Shown here piece after piece: positions 11,843-47,451 of a DNA stretch of 64,000 nt. The number at the start of each line of letters is the position of its first letter. Position 1 is the stretch's first letter. The stretch comes from Lingula anatina (Eukaryota > Brachiopoda > Lingulata > Lingulida > Lingulidae). A program made the translations under genes and the position numbers. The stretch lies in NCBI RefSeq assembly GCF_001039355.2, contig NW_019775384.1, positions 164,332 through 228,331 on the forward strand, given 5' to 3'. Below the pieces are notes generated by a model, which saw only the letters and a list, made by a program, of their open reading frames with translations, did no database searches and was not told the origin of the DNA.

Positions 11843-12135
11843 AAGTGAAGAGCATTTCAATTTGAAAAAAGGAAACTTACCCATCTTGGACTTGTTTATC
11901 AGTGCCACATGAAACTGTAATATTTGATAAGAACAAGTTGACAGATTGGTACGTTTGTAATTTTTTCAATGAGAAAAATAAAGAAAGAACGAACATTTTG
12001 TGCAGTAAAGACATAAACTTTTGGTTTACTGTGTGGGACTGCACTAAGCATAACATCGCATATGGCGTGAAGATTTTCTGGCAGGATTATGCAAATAGCT
12101 GCTATTTTGAATAAAGTGTTTTGTGCTTCTAATTA
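11843..12135 (+). other. 3'UTR of Asp-rich gene (copy A)
   Basis: AT-rich sequence between the stop codon and AATAAA at 12110-12115, with an earlier AATAAA at 11977-11982. It is conserved in the other copy apart from small indels. The short frames here are not coding. Confidence 0.6.
12110..12115 (+). terminator. Polyadenylation signal AATAAA (copy A)
   Basis: Canonical hexamer about 270 bp after the stop, followed by a GT-rich stretch (GTGTTTTGTGCTTCT), as expected for a poly(A) site. It is conserved at 20407-20412 in the second copy. Confidence 0.6.
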
Positions 12136-12453
12136 TCATTTCATTGGCAAATGTGTCATGTTTTTTTTCTATTAAGAAATGTAAAGTTATAACTGTTTTA
12201 AAGGGTTTAGTACTAGTGTGGCTATTTTCTTTACAAGTAGCTTTTATCATAATGTAAATTCCACAATGTAAAGAATTGTAAAACGTGTAGTGTGCAGCTA
12301 TATTAAAAATTGTAAAAAGTATATTTGTGTGGTCCTTTTAACTTCTAATTAATTTGTGGTTATATATTTTTTTTCAAGAAAATGCCACGGTTAATTGTCT
12401 TAACCCAAATAATTTCCAATAATGACAGAATGTTAAAACATTCATATAAATAG

Positions 12454-12660
12454 CAGGGGCGGATCCAGGATTATTTGAAAAGGGGGGGGGGGGGGGGGTC
12501 GCGGATGCTGAAGGGCCCCGGAATTTTTTGGTATTCTAGAGGGCGAACGATGCCATTTGGTACGGTTTAGTACTATAAATCATACAGTCAAAATTATAAT
12601 TCCAAGAGGGAAATTTTAGTACGATTTTGTTTCCAGTAACCGAATGGGGGGTTCATTAGC
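12454..12660 (+). mobile_element. hAT-like poly-G MITE (copy A)
   Basis: Starts CAGGGGCGGATCCAGG and passes through a long G run. It continues into a segment (CCATTTGGTACGGTTTAG and flanks) also found at 20756 and, inverted, at 45828-46121. The inverted copy ends in CAGTGGCGGA, so the family has short GGCGGA-type terminal repeats. That suggests a hAT-related non-autonomous element. The right end of this copy is ragged and no target-site duplication can be named. Confidence 0.6.
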
Positions 12661-12887
12661 GCTCTATTTAAAAAGAAAAAAAATCAAAAATACTACTTCA
12701 TCGAGTCCATTTGGATGACTGCAATAAGCAACAATTATGCAATTTTTGGAAAGAACTCGCAGCCCTGGAAATCCATTTTTGAGAAAGACAGCAAAGTACC
12801 ACCGTTTGTTTAATCACTTTCATATTTTTGTCAATTTTATTTCACCCATCATACTGTAGGGAATTTTGCGTGTCCTTATGTCGGAAT

Positions 12888-12889
12888 GA

Positions 12890-12944
<55 letters not shown>

Positions 12945-12945
12945 A
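12888..12945. repeat. (AAAT)n microsatellite
   Basis: About fourteen AAAT units. The matching position in the second copy (about 21621-21634) has only about three, a clear length difference between the duplicates. Confidence 0.95.
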
Positions 12946-14769
12946 AACAAAAAAACGAGTGCATATTTTCTTTATATTTCAAAATGTTTAATAACATTGG
13001 AGTCATTTATAACACTGTATACTTACATCCAATTTACATTTATGTTACATCTAATACAATAAAAAACGCCATCAGAGTGATAGAATCAAGAAAACATTAA
13101 CAGTGACACACCTTGTATTCTTAGACACTTGTGTATTAACAAACATATCAATAAATTCAACATTAACTCTTACCAAATATGCTGGTTAATAATATCTATA
13201 ATTCTATTTTTTTGTATGCTGCTACATGAACCTACATAAAACATTAGTATCTGTGCAACTGGCAGTGAAATTGATAATCAAGTCCTTGCAATCATTTCTT
13301 TCCATTTATACGTATAAATGAGTAAATCTATCTATTTTTACGACAAGTACAGCAAATCTGTTGGATGCTATAAATTCTTCCCAGTGAAGATATAAAAAAA
13401 AATCTACTAGGATAACAACCACACGTTAAGGTAAAATGTGTTCCTTTCCTCATTGCAGTGCAGTTTTTTCCTTTTGTTTACTCTAAAGTTTCTCTTTAAT
13501 TTTTACATCTTAATAAGAAAGAGAAGACATAGCCACTGCTCAAATTAATAAACAAAATAATCAAAAGTTTGAAACTATTAGACTTTCTTAGTGGAAGTGA
13601 ATGATACGTTCTTAACATTCATGACAATACTTTTTTTTTCCGATTGTGAAGCATCACAAGCCCACTACTGTAGTATAAACATTAAAAATTCCACAAATCA
13701 CAGTCAACACCCTTACTACCCATACCATTTAAGAGAAAAAGAAATTAATACACGAATGATCATCAAAAATACACACTTATAAAAAAGAGAGAAAAGACTG
13801 CGAGGCGACTCATACGTTCATTGTAAAAGACAATGGTTCAGACAGGCTCACAGCCTCACTAAATATGGCATAATCCAGCAATTTCCTACACTGCAGGGAT
13901 TTCGGATCTCTAAGCCACAACTGTTGAAAGGGCTTTTGCTTTGTCCAATTTTTGTTATTTATAAAAAAATATAAAAAAACTTGTTCCAGTTTTAATTTTT
14001 ATTCTTCTACTTGCCTTCGTGAGGTTTCACTAATTCTTTACTGCCAGGTATTGAAATATTTCATGTGCTAGATTTGACAAATTTAAAGAAAATGAACTGC
14101 TGAAATAAAAAAAAGTCATTAAAATAAATTATCTAAAATAAATCTGTTAATTTCTGGAAATTATAAAGCATTATTCTGCCATTCACTCCAAAGCTAAGCA
14201 GAAGTTGCGTGTGCAAGAGGTGAGCTTCCAGTAAATGCATTCATTGTCACTCTGCTACATAATTTCTCCGTTTTGAGTTGACTTGAACTGACAACTTTTT
14301 AAAAAAATTCCCTGCAGAGTTCTTAGTTCTGCAAAAATATATCTTCCTTGCCTCAGGCAGAGAAAATTCTCTATTTATGACTTTGTGAACACAGATACAG
14401 GCTTTTTTATTTTGTCCAGAAAAGGATCCCATTTCCCACAGCACAGTTTAAATTTCCTGGACACTGGGACACCAAAAGATTTGCTACCTTAAGTATTCTT
14501 CTCACAAGGGAGAAAACAGATTTAACTTCCTCCAAAGATTTTCCTCTAGTGCCTTCTCTTGCCTATGCCTGCTACCTCACTTTTTGAATGTTTTTCCAAT
14601 GGTAGGGTAAGCCTCTTTGGCTTTTCATCCCCAAGATTCCCATTCCTTCACCCACTAGAATTCAGATTGTTCAGAAATCCATCCTGACACTTTGAATTTA
14701 CCCCCCAAATGGCTGGGCAAACCCTTCAGATTCCATTTTACTAGACTTTATACAGTTCACACACACAGA
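12946..14769 (-). other. BRPF1 3' untranslated region and inter-gene space (copy A)
   Basis: No coding exon is seen. Minus-strand AATAAA hexamers downstream of the BRPF1 stop lie at 14406-14411 and 13998-14003, giving possible 3'UTRs of roughly 360-770 bases. The remaining sequence to the end of the Asp-rich gene is convergent intergenic DNA. The same layout recurs at about 21635-23445. Confidence 0.5.
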
Positions 14770-17966
<3,197 letters not shown>

Positions 17967-18346
17967 CTGTGATGACTTAAAGCAAGGTGAAAGATAAATG
18001 TGTGAAAGTAGGAAATAGTTAAGTAAGGAGAATATTTGTCCAGTATATGGGAGACTCTTGTAATGCCCATATCTCCTGCTGAACTGCCCTCTGCAGCAGT
18101 ATCTTTGCCTATAAGAATTCTGATATCTCTAAAGTCATGTAACAGGGTGACAGGAAATCAATGTAAAGTATGAAAAGGAAGCAAACTGGTAAAGGTGCAA
18201 GAATGCAAAAATCAAACTCAGTGACAGACAATAATAGGGTAAATAGCCATTTCATTGTCAACAGAGAATCCTTTATTTAACATTTGGTTTTAGCCCTGGT
18301 AATTCAGAATGCATTTTCTACGCTATATAAAAGCAAAGGGTTACTA

Positions 18347-18347
18347 N
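18347..18347. other. Single-N join between duplicates
   Basis: One N separates TTACTA (the end of copy A, matching 27014-27019) from a run of C (the start of copy B, matching the MITE end near 9972). A lone N between two sequences that overlap elsewhere is typical of contigs joined by a scaffolder. Confidence 0.8.
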
Positions 18348-18629
18348 CCCCCCCCCCCACTCACTTATAACCTAGATCTACCGCTAGTCTATGAGTTTAG
18401 AGAAGACGACAACAAGATATCGGTAGAATCATTCTCGAATTTTCTAAGAATCTTAATAAAAATTGTTTTTAATCAAATGTCTTCCGTATAAGCAGGTAGA
18501 CTAGGCCCTAATACAGCCATATGTTTCAACTGAAGATGTTTCGAAAAAAGACGGATGACATTTCGCGCCACCTTCTACGTGTTACCATCTGTCGCGTAAC
18601 GACGTGCACCCAAGCGCGAGCGCATCATT

Positions 18630-18676
18630 TGACGTGTCAGCATGACGTCATGATTTGACGTCATTGTCTCGTGACG
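18630..18676 (+). promoter_or_regulatory. CRE cluster upstream of Asp-rich gene (copy B)
   Basis: TGACGTCA palindromes at 18643-18650 and 18656-18663 with the same spacing and flanking half sites as copy A. The 5' untranslated exon ends at 18772, before GTAAGT. A 20-bp segment present upstream in copy A is missing here, but the CREs are intact. Confidence 0.65.
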
Positions 18677-19185
18677 GTGGAAGATCGCGTTCGTGGTGCG
18701 TACCTTGAAGACGATACTCTCAGCAATATAGAGTAGAAGTTCCAGAGTTTTTTTCGTAGAAAAAAGAATAAGGTAAGTTTTTTTCTTATTTTGAGGTTTT
18801 TATATTTTACATTTGTGTGACGGTTTAGTTTTTGTTGAATTGTTATTTGATTATCCAGCCGAGAAGCGTAGATAATCATGAAAAATCTGTCTCAGCACCA
18901 GCAGCACACAGATCTAGGCTCCATTCATATCTAGTCACCGATCATTGCAATGAACATGGGCATGTTCTGTTTTATTTTTCATTCTCCAAAAATGCTTAAC
19001 TTTGTTTTATATGCAAAATGTTACCGGTCTCCTTCAAATTTTTAAAGCTAAACCAACGCAGAAAATTTTATAAAAGGAAATAAGCCCGTGGCGGAATGGG
19101 AATCAAGTCGTGCACTGATAACTTTTAATTTTATTTTAATTATTCATTTTAATTTCAAGAACATATTTCAATTTTCAGTGAAACG

Positions 19186-20142
19186 ATGCGTGTCCTAGTG
19201 ATTGGAATTGCCTGCTTGGCACTAATTTACACAGTCTCTGCACAAGATGAACCTATGGGGGCAGACACCTCCGTCGACGTGCCGTCAGATGCAGATTCGA
19301 TGGATCAGGTAAGATTTACTTAACTTTATTTTATTCCATCTGTTAATTTTTTTTTTTTTTTTTTTTTTTGGAAAATTTCAATCTGAAATTCTTCTGAATT
19401 ATATCTAAAAAAGACTAAATTATGGAGGTTTTCACCCCGCGAAGTAACTTAAAGTATGGGAAATATTTATTTCTCTCTCTGAAGCCTTGTGTAGTTATCC
19501 ACAACATTATTCCATCACATAAGATATTACCAAGAGAACATTAATCAAATTGCTATACTTATGTTTAGTAAATATATCAAATGATCGAGTCATTATTTTC
19601 CATTCTTGTATTTTCTCGACACTTTCAAAATCTTTTTTTTTTTTTTTCGCAATTTACAGCTTGACAATACCTTAGGAAAACGTGATGTAAGCATGGACTA
19701 CGATGATGATGATGATGATTTACGCAAGAAGAGGCAGCTGGAGGGAATTGACATCCCGGCACCATCATACAGCGAAGATGAAGGCGAGACAAGCGAAACC
19801 GAAGTTGTGCGAAAGCGCAGGGAGGTGCCGGCAGACATTGGAGCCCCTCAAGCCGAGGCTGATCTCCGCCAGAAACGCCAAGACGACGATGACGGCGACG
19901 ACGATATCGATGTCGACGATCTCCTGCATAAGAGGAGCATTTTTGATGATGATGATGACGACGACGACGACGACTTTTTGAACACGGTGAGCAGGTCAAG
20001 GCGGTCACTGGACGACGAAGATAGTGATGACGACGGCGAGGATATTGATACTTTCCGTGAACGTCTGAGGAGATCCATATTAGACGATGATGATGATGAT
20101 GACGACGACGATGATGACGAAGACGTTGACGACGATGTTTAG
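19186..20142 (+). CDS. Secreted poly-aspartate precursor protein, copy B
   Basis: Predicted 201 residues from coding exons 19186-19308 (41 codons) and 19660-20142 (160 codons plus stop), using the same phase-0 splice sites as copy A. The signal peptide and first 30 residues are nearly identical to copy A. One Gln is lost at the exon 2 donor, and a Gly-Asp pair is replaced by Ala-Asp. Exon 3 keeps every multibasic site (one RRKR becomes RKKR, one LQKR becomes LHKR). It differs in the first peptides, and the second Asp tract is broken up as DDDDGDDDIDVDD. Asp tract lengths are 6, interrupted, 10 and 12. Function is unknown, as for copy A. It may be an allele rather than a second gene. Confidence 0.85.
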
Positions 20143-20406
20143 AAGTGAAGAACATTTCAATTTGAAAAAAGGAAACTTACCCATCTTGGACTTGTTTATC
20201 ATTGACACATGAAACTGTAATATTTGATAAGAACAAGTTGACAGATTGGTACGTTTGTAATTTTTTTCAATGAGAAAAATAAAGAACGAGCAGTTTTTGC
20301 AGTATAGACATTAACTTTTGGTTTACTGTGTGGGACTGCACTAAGCATAACATCGCATATGTCGTGAAGATTTTCTGGCAGGATTATGCAAATAGCTGCT
20401 ATTTTG

Positions 20407-20412
20407 AATAAA
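20407..20412 (+). terminator. Polyadenylation signal AATAAA (copy B)
   Basis: Counterpart of the signal at 12110, in the same sequence context. Confidence 0.6.
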
Positions 20413-20755
20413 GTGTTTTGTGCTTCTAATTATCATTTCATTGGCAAATGTGTCATGTTTTTTTCTATTAAGAAATGTAAAGTTACAACTATTTTAAAGG
20501 GTTTAGTACTAGTGTGGCTATTTTCTTTACAAGTAGCTTTTATCATAATGTAAATTCCACAATGTAAAGAATTGTAAAACGTGTAGTGTGCAGCTATATT
20601 AAAAATTGTAAAAAGTATATTTGTGTGGTCCTTTTAACTTCTAATTAATTTGTGGTTATATATATATATTTTTTTTTTTACGAAAATGCCATGGTTAATA
20701 GTCTTAACCCAAATAATTTCCAATAATGACAATGTTAAAACATTCATATAAATAG

Positions 20756-21380
20756 CAGGGGCGGATCCAGGATTATTTGAAAGGGGGGGGGGGGGGTCGC
20801 GGATGCTGTAGGGCCCCGGAATTTTCCGGTATTCTAGAGGGCGAACGATGCCATTTGGTACGGTTTAGTAATATAAATCATCTAGTCGAAATTCTAATTC
20901 CAAGAGGGAAATATTAGTTCGATTTTTTTCAGAAACCGAATGGGGGGGGGGGGGGGGGGGGTTAATTTAGGGTGGTTTAAAAAAAAAAAAAAAAAAAAAA
21001 AANNNNNNNNNNNNNNNNNNNNNNNNNNNNNNNNNNNNNNNNNNNNNNNNNNNNNNNNNNNNNNNNNNNNNNNNNNNNNNNNNNNNNNNNNNNNNNNNNN
21101 NNNNNNNNNNNNNNNNNNNNNNNNNNNNNNNNNNNNNNNNNNNNNNNNNNNNNNNNNNNNNNNNNNNNNNNNNNNNNNNNNNNNNNNNNNNNNNNNNNNN
21201 NNNNNNNNNNNNNNNNNNNNNNNNNNNNNNNNNNNNNNNNNNNNNNNNNNNNNNNNNNNNNNNNNNNNNNNNNNNNNNNNNNNNNNNNNNNNNNNNNNNN
21301 NNNNNNNNNNNNNNNNNNNNNNNNNNNNNNNNNNNNNNNNNNNNNNNNNNNNNNNNNNNGGGTTCATTAGCGCTGTATTT
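20756..21380 (+). mobile_element. hAT-like poly-G MITE with internal gap (copy B)
   Basis: Counterpart of 12454-12660 with the same CAGGGGCGGATCCAGG start. After the second G run the sequence departs from copy A (TTAATTTAGGGTGG, then poly-A) and enters a gap of N, resuming at GGGTTCATTAGCGCT as in copy A. Either an insertion sits in the repeat in this copy, or the gap edges were wrongly extended. Confidence 0.6.
21003..21359. other. Assembly gap (357 N)
   Basis: Run of N inside the poly-G MITE, bordered by poly-A. Any open frame across it is meaningless. Confidence 1.
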
Positions 21381-21659
21381 AAAAAGAAGAAAAAAAAAAA
21401 AAAACTCAAAAATACTACTTCATCGAGTCCATTTGAATGACTGCAATAAGCAACAATTATGCAACATTACATAATTTTTGGAAAGAACTTGCAGCCCTGG
21501 AAATCATTTTTGAGAAAGACAGCAAAGTACCACCGTTTGTTTAATCACTTTCTTATTTTTGTCAATTTTTATTTCACCCATCATACTGTAGGGAATTTTG
21601 GGTATCCTTATGTCAGAAGGATAAATAAATAAAAACAAAAAACAGAGTGCATATTTTCT

Positions 21660-23445
21660 TTATATTTCAAAATGTTTAATAACATTGGAGTCATTTATAA
21701 CACTGTATACTTACATCCAATTTACATTTATGTTACATCTAATACAATAAAAAACGCCATCAGAGTGATAGAATCAAGAAAACATTAACAGTGACACACC
21801 TTGTATTCTTAGACACTTGTGTATTAACAAACATATCAATAAATTCAACATCAACTCTTACCAAATATGCTGGTTAATAATATCTATAATTCTATTTTTT
21901 GTATGCTGCTACATGAACCTACATAAAACATTAGTATCTGTGCAACTGGCAGTGAAATTGATAATTACAATCATTTCTTTCCATTTACAGCACATTAATG
22001 AGTAAATTTATCTATTTTTTACAACAAGTACAGCAAATCTGTTGGATGCTATAAATTCTTCCCAGTGAAGATATAAAAAAAATCTACAAGGTAAAATGTG
22101 TTCCTTTCCTCATTGCAGTGCAGTTTTTTTTCCTTTCGTTTACTCTAAAGTTTCTCTTTAATTTTTACATCTTAATAAGAAAGAGAAGACATAGCCACTG
22201 CTCAAATTAATAAACAAACTAATCAAAAGTTTGAAACTATTAGACTTTCTTAGTGGAAGTGGATGATACGTTCTTAACATTCATGGCAATACTTTTTTTT
22301 TCCGATTGTGAAGCATCACAAGGCCACTACTGTAGTATAAACATTGAAAAGTCCACAAATCACAGTCAACACCCTTACTACCCATACCATTTAAGAGAAA
22401 AAGAAATTAATACACAAATGATCATCAAAAATACACACTTATAAAAAAGAGAGAAATGACTGGGAGGCGACTCATACGTTCATTGTAAAAGGCAATGGTT
22501 ATATATATATGCTTCAGACAGGCTCACAGCCTCACTAAATATGGCATAATCCAGCAGTTTCCTACACTGCAGGGATTTCAGATCTCTAAGCCACAACTGT
22601 TGAAAGGGCTTTTGCTTTGTCCAATTTTTATTATTTATAAAAAAATATAAAAAAACTTGTTCCTGTTTTAATTTTTATTCTTCTACTTGCCTTCATAAGG
22701 TTTCACTAATTCTTTACTGCCAGGCATTGAAATATTTCATGTGCTAGATTTGACAAATTTAAAGAAAATGAACTGTTGAAATAAAAAAAAGTCATTAAAA
22801 TAAATTATTTAAAATAAATCTGTTAATTTCTGGAAATTATAAAGCATTATTCTGCCATTTACTCCAAAGCTAAGCAGAAGTTGCGTGTGCAAGAGGTGAG
22901 CTTCCAGTAAATGCATTCATTGTCACTATGCTACCTAATTTCTCCATTTTGAGTTGACTTGAACTTACAACTTTTTAAAAAATTTCCCTGCAGAGTTCTT
23001 AGTTCTGCAAAAATATATCTTCCATGCCTCAGGCAGAGAAAATTATCTATTTATGACTTTGTGAACACAGATACAGGCTTTTTTATTTTGTCCAGAAAAG
23101 GATCCCATTTCCCACAGCACAGTTTAAATTTCCTGGACACTGGGACACCAAAAGATTTGCTACCTTAAGTATTCTTCCCACAAGGGAGAAAACAGATTTA
23201 ACTTCCTCCAAAGATTTTCCTCTAGTGCCTTATCTTGCCTATGCCTGCTACCTCACTTTTTGAATGTTTTTCCAATGGTAGGGTAAGCCTCTTTGGCTTT
23301 TCATCCCCAAGATTCCCATTCCTTCACCCACTAGAATTCAGATTGTTCAGAAATCCATTCTGACACTTTGAATTTACCCCCCAAATGGCTGGGCAAACCC
23401 TTCAGATTCCATTTTACTAGACTTTATACAGTTCACACACACAGA
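21660..23445 (-). other. BRPF1 3' untranslated region and inter-gene space (copy B)
   Basis: Matches 12960-14769 at high identity. No coding exon. A minus-strand AATAAA at 22627-22632 is a candidate poly(A) signal for BRPF1. Confidence 0.5.
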
Positions 23446-44458
<21,013 letters not shown>

Positions 44459-44993
44459 GTTGACGCTCCACGTGTCGAAACTAGGTCACGAAAACCAAAC
44501 TAGGTCAAACTTCCGGAAGCAAACCTAGAAAAGCGAAAATAAGAACTACAGCAGGATAATACATCGTTTTTACAACAAATTATGAATAGCATATGGATAA
44601 TAAAGGTACGAACGCAACGCGAATGATACGAAAAATCAATATTTCTCGGAACAAAGAGCAGTGGCAGGTGACCTCACTGCAATATGGATCCATTCATTCC
44701 ATATTCGCATTCAGTTGACCCAGTTTTCCCTGCATAAATTCAAACTGATTATCTTCCATTTTTACCCGCCAAGATGCCAAATTATTACAATATTTAGAGA
44801 GGGGTGACTATGTTTGAAAGAGCCTGTATTATGTTTTATGTTATCTTACTACCGTTATAATACAAATCGAAAATGAAAATACAAGTTCAACAATTGACTA
44901 AACAAAGGACGCCGACTGTGTTGATGAAAGGCGAGAGGTGGCTCAGTTTAACATCAAATTATGTCAAAACTTCGGCAAAAATCGAAAAAGTAC

Positions 44994-45190
44994 CTGGTGA
45001 GAATTCTTCCAAATGGACTGTCAAAGCTGTCACTGTTGTCAGAAAATTCATCTGAAGCAAATCCTCGGCAGAAAATATGTGCGAAACCTAACGAACGCAA
45101 ACGATGAGGAGTGTCTGGGTCACCGGACATCCGGGATCTCACAGCTGAAGTGACTGCGCAATTGTCTGCGCACCGCATTGTTTACTTCCG
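44994..45190 (-). other. BRPF1 5' untranslated exon (right edge uncertain)
   Basis: Ends in TCACCAG before GTACTT (donor at 44993). It is joined to the acceptor at 44525, giving a 468-base 5' intron. The sequence is CpG-richer than its surroundings. A 74-codon frame here hits a stop soon after splicing, so it would be an upstream ORF rather than coding. Confidence 0.55.
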
Positions 45191-45210
45191 GTGTTATGGC
45201 GGGAAAATTA
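45180..45210 (-). promoter_or_regulatory. BRPF1 core promoter motifs
   Basis: ACTTCCGG (an ETS-type site) at 45184-45191 is followed by GGCGGGAAA (E2F-type) from about 45199. Such ETS plus E2F pairs are common at TATA-less housekeeping promoters. The exact start site is inferred. Confidence 0.45.
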
Positions 45211-45827
45211 CCTGTCAGTCACGTGGTAGTATCATTACAGGTGGAAAAGCGTATTTTATGGTTAACCTGTTGCACCACTGCCAAGCCTTTAGTTTTGTTT
45301 ATTGACGTCGAATGCTTTCTTCATTTAAAAGTTTCATTATCGTTTCATTGATGAGGATTTATAAAATATGGTTGAATTTTTTTTTTATTCTTATTTAGTA
45401 TTTTCTTAATAAAGCCCTAAATTTAGTATCGGGAAAAATAAGGTTTTGAAAATCAAGTGCAGGATGCAAACGCTTTGCCTGAAACTCAGACGTATTTCAT
45501 GATTGATTGACATTCTATTTTTTTTAAACCTTACACCAGAGAAACTGCCTTTGTAAATCTATTTTCAGGCGACAAAAACAGCGGACAACTACCGGGTAAA
45601 TAATTCATTTGTCCGGTACATTTAAAACGGAACCTTGCCGTGTCTGTGCGTACATGTGCAAGTAAAAAAAAGACATTTTCAGAATGGGATAGACGATCTG
45701 AATCAGATTTTTCTGTGCCATTCATTTCAAAGGCTTCAACCTAAAGGATGTTATGTAATTATCTCAAACCTTCCGATTCTTTTTATATACTCTGTATAGA
45801 CATTTTCAAAAGTGCATTGTATACTTT

Positions 45828-46121
45828 CAGTGGCGGAATGGGGGGGGGGGGGGGGNNNNNNNNNNNNNNNNNNNNNNNNGAGGGGGGGGGGGGGGGGAGG
45901 TCAAGGGAGTCCTGACCCCCCTTCGATTTCTGAAAATAAAATCACACCTATGGTCCCCTCTTGAAATTAGAATTTTGACATGTTCTAAACCGTACCAAAT
46001 GGCACCGTTTGCCTTTAAAAATACCCAAAATATTCGGGTCCCTTTAGCGGGTCCCGGACCCCACGCCAAGGGAGGGGGGTCCCCATCCGCAGACCCCCCT
46101 TCAAATAATCCTGGATCCGCC
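45828..46121 (-). mobile_element. hAT-like poly-G MITE, inverted copy
   Basis: On the minus strand it starts GGCGGATCCAGGATTATTTG. It shares the CCATTTGGTACGGTTTAG core with the copies at 12454 and 20756, and ends at CAGTGGCGGA (plus strand 45828). This is the most complete copy, about 290 bp apart from its gap. A clean target-site duplication is not evident. Confidence 0.65.
45856..45879. other. Assembly gap (24 N)
   Basis: N run inside the G tract of the MITE. Confidence 1.
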
Positions 46122-46604
46122 TTTTTACTTTTAGAAGTGAAAATGCCGCCTATGTTCAGAAATTGCAATATTACGTGAGGATGAAATTAAACTTAGGCAG
46201 GAAATAAAAGGATTACGTGAGGTTGAAATTAATACCCCATGATGACAGCTTAAGTTAAGTAAAAAAAGTTGTGCAGATATTTTTACCACTAAGGTTGTTC
46301 ATAACGTCTAAGGTATCGTTTCTTCCTCCACTACAATTTCACCCTTTCAAGGATCTTTATTATGTTCTGACTCTTACTCATTTTGGTTTTTACCATCTAC
46401 ACAAGCCCCTATCCTTTTTCAAAGCAATATGAATTTGTTTTCCTGTATTCAATTCACGTAATCCGCATGTCACCACTAACTTATTATCAAATTTTGTCAA
46501 GACATAAATGCTGAACGGAAGATGACTTTTTCGGGCCGTCACCTTATCGATTTCTATGAATGAAAAATGTCAACACCACAGGTAACATGATTGACATAAT
46601 CCCA

Positions 46605-47062
46605 TGCGTCATGATTGGTGGCCTAGTGGAGGGGGCGGGGCTCTGCGGTCAGATCATCCGAGCCACTCACAGTTGAGCATGGAACTCAGCTGAGAGCCGG
46701 TAGGGTAATGTACAGGAGGATTCAGGTACAGACTGACCCGCCGCTGGCCGGAGACGAAGAAGGGACCATCATTTACGTCTACCTCATGTGATGATGCACA
46801 GGCTGCAGGACGTTGTATATGTACATGGGGAAAAAGTTGACGACGACGGATCTCGGCCCATTGGAAGAGCTGCCAAGCAACTTTCACGCCGCCGACGTGA
46901 AACGGGCCTTGCATTTGTGCTTTGATTGATGCGACATTGTAACCCCGGATGGTAATAATTCTTGTGGATTACGTTCGAGTATTACGCTTGAGTAGGGCTA
47001 TAAAATCACGACTGTTATAGATCGAGGATATTAAGTCCAGAACTGCAGATAAAAAACTAGTT
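46605..47062 (+). promoter_or_regulatory. ADAMTS promoter and 5'UTR region
   Basis: Contains an inverted CCAAT box (ATTGG at 46613), a GC box GGGGGCGGGGC at 46631-46641 and, nearer the start codon, TATAAAAT at 46999-47006, 57 bases before the ATG. Either the GC/CCAAT pair or the TATA box could set the start site. The 86-codon minus-strand frame at 46654-46914 is taken as a shadow of this GC-richer stretch. Confidence 0.4.
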
Positions 47063-47451
47063 ATGTATCTATCACGTGTAGTCTTCGCTTTAGTTCTTTG
47101 GAGCGCTGCCATCGCCGCCGACTGGGATTTTATCAAAAACTACGAAATCGTTACTCCAATACGTCTATCAGCTGATGGGACACCTTACAACGAACGTAAA
47201 CATTTCAGAAAAAGAAGTGTACAGGCGTGGAGTGAGTCTACGGCGTACAGATTCAGTGCTTACGGTCAGGATTTCATCTAAATCTCAGCTCTCACACGGA
47301 CTTCATAGCGCCCCATTTCCAAGTAATGCATTTCAACGAGAGCGAGTCGTGGCTGGAAGAGGTCGAGGACGGGGGTCTGGGGTGTTTTTACCGCGGCCAA
47401 GTCAACGGGAAAGACAGCTCGAGAGTCGCCCTCAGTCTCTGCGAAGGCATG
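47063..47451 (+). CDS. ADAMTS-family metalloprotease, first coding exon (frameshifted)
   Basis: Begins at an ATG with a clear signal peptide (cut after AAIAA). It continues as an ADAMTS propeptide: YEIVTPIRLSADGTPYNE, HFRKRS and YRFSAYGQDF; then, in another frame, HLNLSSHTDFIAPHFQVMHF, GCFYRGQVNGKD and ALSLCEGM. The order and wording match the ADAMTS9/20/GON-1 propeptide best. The frame changes at about 47272-47275 (GATTTCAT). One extra base there would make the exon 390 bases, exactly 130 codons ending phase 0 at donor GTATGT (47452), as the family has it. So there is either a one-base sequence error in a T run or a real frameshift. ADAMTS9-type enzymes are secreted and cleave proteoglycans such as versican and aggrecan. 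The catalytic and thrombospondin domains lie beyond the window. Confidence 0.85.

Larger units (their letters stand above)
45211..46600. other. Intergenic space between divergent BRPF1 and ADAMTS
   Basis: Contains an inverted copy of the poly-G MITE (45828-46121) with a small gap. Otherwise AT-rich sequence with no gene visible. Confidence 0.6.

Noticed and set aside
11340-11855. Minus-strand frame rich in His/Arg over the Asp-rich exon (and the equivalent at 19625-20155)
   Set aside because: It is the antisense of GAT/GAC repeats; no start context, splice sites or 5' exon, and the sense strand has a signal peptide and conserved introns.
20894-21440. Frames running through the 357-base gap
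   Set aside because: They consist of N plus homopolymers and carry no information.
44954-45178. 74-codon minus-strand frame before the BRPF1 start
   Set aside because: It spans a good splice donor, and after splicing stops within a few codons. BRPF1 similarity begins at the ATG at 44458. Treated as an upstream ORF in the 5'UTR.
46654-46914. 86-codon minus-strand frame upstream of ADAMTS
   Set aside because: It falls in the promoter/5'UTR region, has no domain, and is explained by local GC richness.
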